A DNA stretch of 5,386 bases, from assembly GCA_019243975.1 (NCBI GenBank), contig JAFATL010000154.1, positions 1 to 5,386 on the forward strand, read 5' to 3'. The stretch is from Actinomycetota bacterium (GTDB taxonomy: Bacteria; Actinomycetota; Acidimicrobiia; Acidimicrobiales; JAFATL01). Numbering within the stretch: position 1 is the stretch's first letter; each line of letters begins with the position of its first letter. Shown one piece after another: positions 1-5,386 of this stretch. The position numbers were made by a program, and so were the translations under genes. Below the pieces are notes generated by a model. That model was not told the origin of the DNA. It did not search any database and saw nothing but the letters and a program-made list of their open reading frames with translations.

Positions 1-1234
1 GCGCATGCGTCCCAAGACGCTCGACGAGATCATCGGGCAGCGCCACCTGCTCGGCGAGGGTAAGCCGTTGCGCGCCCTCATCGAGGCCGACGCCATCTCG
101 TCGCTGATCCTGTGGGGGCCGCCGGGCACCGGCAAGACGACTCTCGCCCGCGTCATCGCCAGCGCCACCGAGAAGGGGTTCATCCCGCTGTCGGCTGTGA
201 GCGCGGGCGTCAAGGACGTGCGCGACGCCATCGAGCAGGCCCGCAAGCGTCTGGCCGAGTACGGCACCGGCACGATCATGTTCCTGGACGAAGTGCACCG
301 CTTCAACAAGTCGCAGCAGGACGCGCTGCTGCCGGCGGTGGAGGAGGGCCTGCTCACGCTGGTGGGCGCCACCACCGAGAACCCCTACTTCGAGGTGAAC
401 GCGCCGCTGTTGAGCCGCAGCACGTTGTTCCGGCTCGAACAGCTGAGCGACGACGACATCACCACCCTTCTTCATCGGGCCCTCGAGCGCGAGCACGCCA
501 CCGCCGACGACGACGCGTTGGCCCACATCGTGAACCTGGTCGACGGCGACGCCCGCGCCGCCTACACGTCACTCGAGGTCGCCCTCGCGCTCAGCACCGA
601 CAAGCACGTGACCCTGGCCGACACCGAGAACGCCCGCACGGCGCGCGCCATCCGTTACGAAGAAGACGACCACTACGACGTCATCAGCGCGTTCATCAAG
701 AGCATTCGCGGCAGCGACCCCGACGCCGGCCTGTACTGGTTGGCCCGCATGCTCGAAGCGGGCGAGGACGCCCGGTTCATCGCTCGCCGCCTGGTGATCC
801 TCGCCAGCGAAGACGTCGGCATGGCCGACCCGCTGGCGCTGGTCGTGGCCGACGCCGCCGCGCGCGCCGTCGAGTTCGTCGGCCTCCCCGAAGCGCAGCT
901 CAACCTGGCCCAGGCCGTCGTGCACCTCGCCACCGCCCCCAAGTCGAACACGTCAGCCGTGGGCATCTGGCGCGCCCTCGACGACGTGAAGAACAAGCCT
1001 GCCGGCGCCGTTCCCGCCCACCTGCGGGACAGCCACTACCGCAGCGCCAAGAAGATCGGGCACGGGGTGGGCTACGAGTATCCTCACGACGACCCGCGGG
1101 GTTGGCTGCCCCAGGAGTATCGACCTCCGGAGGTCGCGGACCGGGTGTACTACGAGCCCTCCGAGCACGGCTACGAACAGGAGATCGGCGAACGCATGCG
1201 GCGCCTGACTGACCACGACGAGGACGGCGAGTGA
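1..1234 (+). CDS. rarA: Replication-associated recombination protein A (RarA/MgsA), AAA+ ATPase, 5' truncated by window edge
   Basis: RarA (MgsA, relative of eukaryotic WRNIP1) is a cytoplasmic clamp-loader-like AAA+ ATPase that acts on DNA ends and gaps at stalled replication forks. Numbering from the ATG at base 5, Walker A GPPGTGKT is at residues 38-45, Walker B with FLDEVHRF at 93-100, sensor 1 GATTEN at 121-126, the likely arginine finger in LLSRS is R138, and sensor 2 GDAR is at 181-184. The C-terminal tetramerisation region begins near HYDVISAFIKSIRGSDPDA (223-241), followed by ASEDVG (267-272), and the usual tail with GYEYPHD, GW and YYEP is present. The ATG at base 5 is probably internal: the frame is open to the window edge (the preceding codon is Arg), and family members normally carry a further N-terminal segment before RMRP-TLDE. 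Roughly 10-40 residues are therefore missing. The stop overlaps the next gene's GTG. No key motif is damaged. Family assignment is secure; the start is outside the window. Confidence 0.96.
   Translation, partial: RMRPKTLDEIIGQRHLLGEGKPLRALIEADAISSLILWGPPGTGKTTLARVIASATEKGFIPLSAVSAGVKDVRDAIEQARKRLAEYGTGTIMFLDEVHRFNKSQQDALLPAVEEGLLTLVGATTENPYFEVNAPLLSRSTLFRLEQLSDDDITTLLHRALEREHATADDDALAHIVNLVDGDARAAYTSLEVALALSTDKHVTLADTENARTARAIRYEEDDHYDVISAFIKSIRGSDPDAGLYWLARMLEAGEDARFIARRLVILASEDVGMADPLALVVADAAARAVEFVGLPEAQLNLAQAVVHLATAPKSNTSAVGIWRALDDVKNKPAGAVPAHLRDSHYRSAKKIGHGVGYEYPHDDPRGWLPQEYRPPEVADRVYYEPSEHGYEQEIGERMRRLTDHDEDGE
1121..1136. repeat. Perfect 16-bp palindrome inside the rarA 3' region
   Basis: The sequence CGACCTCCGGAGGTCG equals its own reverse complement. 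It lies in frame in rarA and encodes Arg-Pro-Pro-Glu-Val plus the first base of the next codon. It could be a dyad for a dimeric regulator or simply a by-product of GC-rich codon choice. Having no central loop, it is a poor RNA hairpin, and no U-tract follows, so it is not a terminator. Function unknown. Confidence 0.4.
1220..1224 (+). promoter_or_regulatory. Shine-Dalgarno GAGGA for the DUF948-type gene
   Basis: GAGGA lies within the last codons of rarA, 6 bases before the GTG at 1231. Its good spacing supports the GTG start that overlaps the rarA stop, and implies translational coupling of the two genes. Confidence 0.6.
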
Positions 1235-1593
1235 CCACGGGCGACTGGGCGGCGGTCGTGGTGGCCGTCGCCACGTGCATCCTGGTGCTCAGCCTCCTGC
1301 TGGCCCTGGTCAGCATGACGCGCACGATGCGCGCCCTCCGCTCCACCGTCGACCAGCTGCGCAACGAGACGGTGCCGCTGGTGTCCGACCTGCGGGGCAC
1401 GGTCGGGCAGGCCAACGCCGAGTTGGAGCGCGTCGACCATCTGCTGGGCACGGCCGAGTCGATCTCGACCACGGTCGACTCCGCGTCCCGCCTGGCCTAC
1501 CTCCTCTTCTCCAATCCGGTCATCAAGGCGCTGGCGTTCGGCACGGGTACGGCCCGCGCCGTCCGGCGCCTGCGCAAGGGCGACGAGGAGTAG
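1231..1593 (+). CDS. DUF948-type single-span membrane protein, function unknown
   Basis: A 120-residue protein with one hydrophobic segment at about residues 7-28. A heptad-like, probably coiled-coil stretch follows at about 30-80 (TRTMRALRSTVDQLRNE and onward), then a conserved-looking tail SASRLAYLLFSNPVIKALA (85-102) and a basic end, VRRLRK (111-116). This is the layout of the DUF948 family found upstream of alaS in many actinobacteria; the family has no settled biochemical role. Topology is inferred: a short N-terminus, then the coiled coil and basic tail, most likely cytoplasmic. The start is the GTG whose last two bases open the rarA TGA (GTGA overlap), with a GAGGA ribosome site 6 bases upstream. 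The stop is TAG, 9 bases before the next gene and in the same reading frame. Family assignment is by recalled pattern, not by a profile search; that the gene is real is clear from coupling, topology and codon use. Confidence 0.85.
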   Translation: MTTGDWAAVVVAVATCILVLSLLLALVSMTRTMRALRSTVDQLRNETVPLVSDLRGTVGQANAELERVDHLLGTAESISTTVDSASRLAYLLFSNPVIKALAFGTGTARAVRRLRKGDEE

Positions 1594-1602
1594 AACAGGC
1601 GC

Positions 1603-1881
1603 GTGTTCAAGCGGCTGTTCTGGCTGACGATCGGCCTGGGGCTCGGCGTCGGCGCGTCGTTCTGGTTCATGCGGTTCATCCGCAAAACGGTCGAGCGGTA
1701 CTCACCCGAGCGCATCTCCACCGACATGACCAACGCGGTCAAGGGGTTGCGCCAGGACCTGCGGGCTGCCGTGTCGGAAGGTCGCCAGGCCATGCGCGAC
1801 CGGGAGATAGAGATCCGGGAAGAGATCGCCAGCAACGGCCACAGCAACGGTGCACGCGCCGATATCTGGCCGGCTCGCTGA
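1603..1881 (+). CDS. Small DUF6167-like membrane protein, function unknown
   Basis: A 92-residue protein starting MFKRLFWLTIGLGLGVGASF. It has one N-terminal membrane segment (about 4-23) with a glycine-rich GLGLGVG face that could pack helices. A cytoplasmic-looking helix rich in Arg, Gln and Glu follows (about 43-76, with QDLRAAVSEGRQAMRDREIEI), then a polar tail containing a small repeat (SNG-H-SNG, residues 77-82). It resembles the small DUF6167-type proteins that follow the DUF948 gene and precede alaS in actinobacteria. I know of no established function. The start is GTG, nine bases after the previous stop, with only a weak AGG at 1597-1599 close by and a better GAGGAG at 1585-1590 set rather far back (12 bases). 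That suggests expression by re-initiation after the upstream gene. It shares the reading frame of that gene, with a single TAG between them. The pairing suggests, but does not prove, that the two products work together at the membrane. Confidence 0.8.
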   Translation: MFKRLFWLTIGLGLGVGASFWFMRFIRKTVERYSPERISTDMTNAVKGLRQDLRAAVSEGRQAMRDREIEIREEIASNGHSNGARADIWPAR

Positions 1882-1892
1882 ACGCTCACCGG

Positions 1893-1898
1893 TAGGCT
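1893..1898 (+). promoter_or_regulatory. Candidate -10 element (TAGGCT) before alaS, near-leaderless promoter
   Basis: TAGGCT fits the actinobacterial -10 pattern TANNNT and lies 9 bases before the alaS ATG, so transcription would start only a few bases upstream of the start codon. No convincing -35 box is seen 16-18 bases upstream. The gap has only a weak GGA (1899-1901, 6 bases before ATG) as a ribosome site, which fits a leaderless or nearly leaderless mRNA. It could equally be chance in a read-through operon. Confidence 0.35.
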
Positions 1899-1907
1899 GG
1901 ATTCCTT

Positions 1908-4490
1908 ATGAGGGCCCAGGAACTGCGCACCGCGTGGCTGAACTTCTTCGCCGAGCGCGGCCACAAGATCTACCCGTCGTCGGGCCTCATCCCGCATCAC
2001 CCGCGGGCGCCGCTGTTCACCAACGCCGGCATGAACCAGTTCCTGCCCTACATCGTCGGTGAGGAGCCGCCCCCCGACCCGCCTCGGGCCACATCGGTCC
2101 AGAAGACCGTGCGGGTGAAGGGCAAGCACGACGACATCGAGGAGATCGGGCGCTCGCCCTGGCACCTCAGCTTCTTCGAGATGCTCGGCAACTTCAGCCT
2201 GGGCGACTACTTCAAGGAACAGGCGATCAAGTACGCCTGGGAGCTGTCGACCGAGGTCTTCCGTTACGACCCCGAGCGCATCTGGGTCACGGTCTACGAG
2301 ACCGACGACGAGGCCGAGGCCATCTGGCGCGACGTGGTCGGGGTGCCCGCCGATCGCATCCAGCGCATGGGGGCGGACAACTTCTGGGAGATGGGCGACA
2401 CCGGCCCCTGCGGGCCGTGCTCCGAGCTCTACTACGACAAGGGCGACAGCTTCGGCGACCCGGGTGGCCCGCTGCACGGCAGCGACAAGCGCTACCTCGA
2501 GTACTGGAACCTCGTGTTCATGCAGTACGACCGCCAGCCCGACGGCACGCTGGCCGACCTGCCCATGAAGGTCATCGACACGGGCGCCGGGCTCGAGCGC
2601 AACCTGGTGCTGCTCGAGGACGTCAACAACGTGTTCGAGACCGACGAGCTGGCCCGCCTGGTCGACGCGGCGTCGCGCGCCACCGGCCGCCGCTACGGCG
2701 ACGACGCCGAGACCGACATCCAGCTGCGGATCCTCGCCGACCACGGCCGCACGATCAGTTTCATGGTCAACGACGGCATCTACCCGTCGAACGAAGACCG
2801 CGGCTACGTGGTGCGCCGTATCGTGCGCCGGGCCGTGCGCAAGGCGTACCAGCTCGGCGTCGAGAAGGCGGTCACGCCGCAGCTGGTCGCTGCCACCGCC
2901 GAGGTGATGGGGGAGGCGTACCCCGACCTGCTGCGCAACGTCGACTTCGTCACCGAGGTCGTGGCCCGCGAGGAGGAGCGCTTCCGCCAGACGCTCAAGT
3001 CGGGCTCCACGCTGCTGGAGCAGGAGATCGCGGGCGGCGCCTCGACCATCTCGGGCGACGTGGCGTTCAAGCTGCACGACACCTTCGGCTTCCCGATCGA
3101 GCTGACGCGCGAGATCGCGGCCGAGCGCAACGTCGATGTCGACATGGAGGGCTTCGACGAGGCGATGACCGTGCAGCGCCTGCGCGCCCGCGACGCTCGC
3201 AAGACGGGGGCCGACGGCGAGGTCGACATCGACGCCTACCGCCAGGTCGTCGACCAGTTCGGCACCACCGAGTTCACCGGCTACCAGGAGTACGAGAGCA
3301 AGGCGCGCGTGCTCGCCGTCATGCCCACGGCCGACGGCAAGGTGGAGATCTTCCTCGACCGCACGCCGTTCTACGCCGAAGGCGGCGGCCAGGTCGGTGA
3401 CACCGGCACCATCACCGGCGAGCGGGGGACCGCCCGGGTGCTCGACACCACGTATGCGCTGCCCGGGCTCAACCGGCACGTTGCGGAAGTCGAGGGCGAG
3501 ATCGAGGTCGGTGACGAGGTCGTCGCCCACATCGACGACGAGCGGCGGGAGGCGATCCGCCGCAACCACACCGGCACCCACCTCCTCCATTGGGCGCTGC
3601 GCGAGGTGCTGGGCGCCCACGTCAAGCAGCAGGGCTCGTTGGTCTCGCCCGAGTACCTGCGCTTCGACTTCAGCCACTTCGGCCCCGTCACCCCGGAAGA
3701 GATGGAGAAGGTCGAAGACCTCGTCAACGCGCGGGTCCTGGCCAACGAGCCCGTGCGCGCCTACGAGACCAGCAAGGCCCACGCCGAGCAGCTCGGCGCC
3801 ATCGCCTTCTTCGGCGACAAGTACGGCGAATACGTGCGGGTCGTCGAGGCGGGAACCCGGTCGCTCGAACTGTGCGGCGGCACCCACGTCGGCGCCCTCG
3901 GCATGATCGGCCCCATCAAGGTCACGACCGAGCAGTCGATCGGCGCCAACATGCGCCGCATCTTCGCCCTCACCGGCGCCGGCACCCTCGAGCGCGTGCG
4001 TGAGGAAGAGAAGGTCCTGTCGCGGGCCGCCGACATGCTCAAGGCGCAGCCCGACGAGCTGCCCGACGCCATCGAGCGGATCCTCGAGCGGCAGCGGGCG
4101 TTGGCCGACGAGAACAAAGCCCTGCGGGCGCAGTCGGCCAAGGGCGACGCCAGCCGGTTGGCGGGCGACGCGGTCGACGGCAAGGTCGTGGCGCGTGTCG
4201 ACGGCGTGCAGCCCAACGACCTGCGCGACTTGGCGGTGGCCGTGCGCGACCAGGCCAACGTCGACGCGGTGGTGCTGATCGGTTCGCCCGACGGCGCGCG
4301 CGTGGCGCTGGTCGGGGCCTCGACCAAGGAGAGCGGCATCGCCGTCAACGAGGTGCTCGGCGCGGCGGCCAAGGTCACCGGCGGCGGGGGCGGCGGCAAC
4401 AACCCGACCATGGCCGTGGCGGGCGGCAAGGACGCGGCCAAGATCGACGACGCGCTCGCCTCGGTCCGCGCCTCCCTCGGCATCTCCTAA
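1908..4490 (+). CDS. alaS: Alanyl-tRNA synthetase (AlaRS), complete, with editing and C-Ala domains
   Basis: This class II synthetase charges tRNA(Ala) with alanine in the cytoplasm and clears mischarged Ser- and Gly-tRNA. At 860 residues it is near full family length. Motif 1 region PLFTNAGMNQF is at 35-45. The motif 2 region runs from RATSVQK to EMLGNFSLGDYF (60-102) and retains GKHDD. GPCGPCSELYYD (166-177) and motif 3 DTGAGLERNL (224-233) complete the catalytic core, and the helical tRNA-binding domain follows to about 450. The editing domain has FYAEGGGQVGDTG (488-500) and all four expected zinc ligands: H554 and H558 in NHTGTHLL, C656 and H660 in LCGGTH. After a coiled coil (about 695-745), the C-Ala domain carries six glycines (825-830) and ends MAVAGGKDAA. 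The start is well fixed: the in-frame TAG at 1893 precedes it and no other start codon intervenes. Motif 2 has W85 and L87 where many bacteria have RHH, a tolerated-looking variation. alaS contains no TTA, CTA or TCA codons, which leaves a long empty antisense frame. Confidence 0.98.
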   Translation: MRAQELRTAWLNFFAERGHKIYPSSGLIPHHPRAPLFTNAGMNQFLPYIVGEEPPPDPPRATSVQKTVRVKGKHDDIEEIGRSPWHLSFFEMLGNFSLGDYFKEQAIKYAWELSTEVFRYDPERIWVTVYETDDEAEAIWRDVVGVPADRIQRMGADNFWEMGDTGPCGPCSELYYDKGDSFGDPGGPLHGSDKRYLEYWNLVFMQYDRQPDGTLADLPMKVIDTGAGLERNLVLLEDVNNVFETDELARLVDAASRATGRRYGDDAETDIQLRILADHGRTISFMVNDGIYPSNEDRGYVVRRIVRRAVRKAYQLGVEKAVTPQLVAATAEVMGEAYPDLLRNVDFVTEVVAREEERFRQTLKSGSTLLEQEIAGGASTISGDVAFKLHDTFGFPIELTREIAAERNVDVDMEGFDEAMTVQRLRARDARKTGADGEVDIDAYRQVVDQFGTTEFTGYQEYESKARVLAVMPTADGKVEIFLDRTPFYAEGGGQVGDTGTITGERGTARVLDTTYALPGLNRHVAEVEGEIEVGDEVVAHIDDERREAIRRNHTGTHLLHWALREVLGAHVKQQGSLVSPEYLRFDFSHFGPVTPEEMEKVEDLVNARVLANEPVRAYETSKAHAEQLGAIAFFGDKYGEYVRVVEAGTRSLELCGGTHVGALGMIGPIKVTTEQSIGANMRRIFALTGAGTLERVREEEKVLSRAADMLKAQPDELPDAIERILERQRALADENKALRAQSAKGDASRLAGDAVDGKVVARVDGVQPNDLRDLAVAVRDQANVDAVVLIGSPDGARVALVGASTKESGIAVNEVLGAAAKVTGGGGGGNNPTMAVAGGKDAAKIDDALASVRASLGIS

Positions 4491-4503
4491 TCGTGAACGC
4501 GCG

Positions 4504-4929
4504 GTGAGGGTGGTCGCCCTCGACCTGGGCACGCGCCGCATCGGCGTGGCCGTCAGTGATCCCACCGGCACGCTGGCATCGCCGTACCAGGTGCTGGACC
4601 GCAGCGGCGACCCCGCGGCGGATCACGCCGCCATTGCCAATATCGTCGCCGAGATGGGTGCGGAGCTGGTGGTCGTGGGGTTGCCCCTGTCCCTCAACGG
4701 CACTGAAGGCCCGGCAGCCCAGCAGGCGCGGGCCGAGGCAGAACTGCTGGTAGCGGCGCTGCCGGTCCCGATCGAGCTCCACGACGAGCGCCTCACCACC
4801 GTCGCCGCCGATCGCAGCATGCAGCGGTCGGGCAAGGGCGGGCGGGCCCGGCGCAAGGTCGTCGATCAGGCGGCGGCTACGGTGTTGCTCCAGTCGTGGC
4901 TCGACCGGGGGCGAGGGTCAGCGGAATGA
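4504..4929 (+). CDS. ruvX: RuvX/YqgF family RuvC-fold nuclease (putative Holliday junction resolvase / 16S rRNA processing)
   Basis: A 141-residue cytoplasmic protein of the usual YqgF/RuvX length. The RNase H-like fold signature is complete: DLGTRRIGVAVSD (7-19) with the first acidic residue D7, VVVGLPLSLNG (56-66), the HDERLTT strand (93-99) with D94/E95, and VVDQAAATVLLQSWLD (119-134) with D121. Family members have been linked to maturation of the 16S rRNA 5' end and annotated as Holliday-junction resolvases; the sequence cannot choose between these. The GTG start gives the canonical MRVVALDLGT opening. It is 13 bases after the alaS stop and has no recognisable Shine-Dalgarno, so translation probably depends on ribosomes arriving from alaS. 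A four-codon GTG reading frame (4493-4507) ends across this start (GTGA). The next GTG, at 4510, would trim two residues and is less likely. The 3' end overlaps mltG by ATGA. Confidence 0.95.
   Translation: MRVVALDLGTRRIGVAVSDPTGTLASPYQVLDRSGDPAADHAAIANIVAEMGAELVVVGLPLSLNGTEGPAAQQARAEAELLVAALPVPIELHDERLTTVAADRSMQRSGKGGRARRKVVDQAAATVLLQSWLDRGRGSAE
4913..4917 (+). promoter_or_regulatory. Shine-Dalgarno GAGGG for mltG
   Basis: GAGGG lies inside the end of ruvX, 8 bases before the ATG at 4926. It decides the mltG start, which overlaps the ruvX stop (ATGA), and supports coupled translation. Confidence 0.6.
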
Positions 4930-5386
4930 CCGAGACCGACGTCCTGCCCTCCGATATCTACGAGCCCGAGCCGCCTCGGTCACACCGCCGGCTCGGCGTC
5001 GTCCTGCTGGCCCTGCTCGCCACGTTCGTCATCGTCGTGGGCGCCGGCTTCTTCTGGTTCAACGGCAAGGCCAATCCGTCTGGCCCACAGGGCCAGGCCG
5101 TCACCTTCGTGATCCCGCCGGGCTCGTCGACCGCATACATCGCGGCCGTGCTCGATCAGAAGAAGGTCATCACCAGCGCGCGGCTGTTCCGCTACTACCT
5201 CAAGTTCCGCGGTAAGGGACCCTTCCAGGCCGGCGAGTACACCTTCCACGAGCACTCGTCGTTCGGCGCCGCCACCTCGGTGCTGTCGCGGGGACCCACG
5301 GTCGTGGTGCAGAAGCTCACCATCCCCGAGGGCTACACGCTCAAGCAGATCGCCGCCAAGGTGGGCACGCTGCCCAACCGTTCCGC
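4926..5386 (+). CDS. mltG: Endolytic murein transglycosylase MltG (YceG-like), N-terminal part, cut by window edge
   Basis: MltG is an inner-membrane lytic transglycosylase that cuts nascent peptidoglycan glycan strands and may end strand growth. The frame from ATG 4926 stays open for 153 codons to the right edge. It shows a short acidic, proline-containing cytoplasmic N-terminus (1-19), a basic SHRRL stop-transfer side, and one membrane segment (about 23-45, VVLLALLATFVIVVGAGFFW). The extracytoplasmic LysM-like part follows: VTFVIPPGSSTAYIAAVL (59-76), a VITSARLFRYYLKFRG stretch (81-96), FQAGEYTF (100-107), and the family hallmark LTIPEGYTLKQIAAKVG (131-147). The YceG catalytic core with its essential glutamate lies beyond the window, so activity cannot be judged. 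The start overlaps the ruvX stop (ATGA) and has GAGGG 8 bases upstream. ruvX-mltG is a standard actinobacterial pair, normally followed by aroE. Confidence 0.93.
   Translation, partial: MTETDVLPSDIYEPEPPRSHRRLGVVLLALLATFVIVVGAGFFWFNGKANPSGPQGQAVTFVIPPGSSTAYIAAVLDQKKVITSARLFRYYLKFRGKGPFQAGEYTFHEHSSFGAATSVLSRGPTVVVQKLTIPEGYTLKQIAAKVGTLPNRS

Noticed and set aside
112..1212. A 366-codon open frame in another + frame within rarA
   Set aside because: The translation is Arg/Pro/His/Gly-rich shadow sequence. rarA in the true frame has every AAA+ motif intact.
1829..1851. Short direct repeat AGCAACGG ... AGCAACGG near the end of the DUF6167-like gene
   Set aside because: Only two 8-base copies, encoding a polar SNG-H-SNG tail; too short to support a mobile or regulatory role.
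1882..1907. T-box or other riboswitch in front of alaS
   Set aside because: The gap is only 26 bases, far too short for a T-box leader, and shows no stem structure.
2417..3400. A 327-codon open frame in another + frame within alaS
   Set aside because: Arg-rich shadow of alaS, without a ribosome site or any domain.
4380..4397. GGC/GGG run looking like a simple repeat
   Set aside because: It encodes the conserved polyglycine of the AlaRS C-Ala domain and is not a repeat expansion.
1497..4571. A 1024-codon open frame on the minus strand spanning alaS
   Set aside because: Over alaS it is opposed codon-for-codon to the sense frame, so it stays open merely because alaS uses no TTA, CTA or TCA codons, as expected at this GC content. 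Its translation is low-complexity (Val, Asp, Arg, Gly, Ala and Leu rich) with no recognisable domain, and it crosses four genes on the other strand.
4958..5255. Minus-strand open frames opposite mltG
   Set aside because: Short antisense shadows. The + strand frame has a clear start, ribosome site, membrane segment and MltG motifs.

Overview
The window is a compact, unidirectional, very GC-rich stretch (about 70% G+C in the lines I counted by eye). All six genes lie on the + strand with almost no intergenic space. Gene content, order and the style of the AlaS and RarA sequences point to an actinobacterium, quite possibly of the Acidimicrobiia type. The lineage within the phylum is an inference from sequence style, not a measured result.

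Layout: (1) the 3' nearly complete part of rarA/mgsA, a clamp-loader-like AAA+ ATPase acting at stalled replication forks, cut by the left edge; (2) a 120-residue DUF948-type membrane protein, starting inside the rarA stop codon (GTGA overlap); (3) a 92-residue DUF6167-like membrane protein, 9 bases further on; (4) alaS, complete alanyl-tRNA synthetase, 26 bases further on, with a candidate promoter in the gap; (5) ruvX/yqgF, a RuvC-fold nuclease, 13 bases after alaS; (6) the start of mltG, endolytic murein transglycosylase, overlapping ruvX by ATGA and cut by the right edge before its catalytic residue. No stretch of more than 26 bases lacks a gene, and I see no rho-independent terminator.

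The arrangement looks like one transcription unit, or two overlapping ones if the promoter in front of alaS is real. It mixes replication-fork rescue, tRNA charging, rRNA or Holliday-junction processing and cell-wall synthesis. The alaS-ruvX-mltG order is the familiar actinobacterial one, usually followed by aroE, which would lie beyond the right edge. I find no mobile element, CRISPR array, RNA gene or defence system. The least explained content is the pair of small single-span membrane proteins between rarA and alaS.
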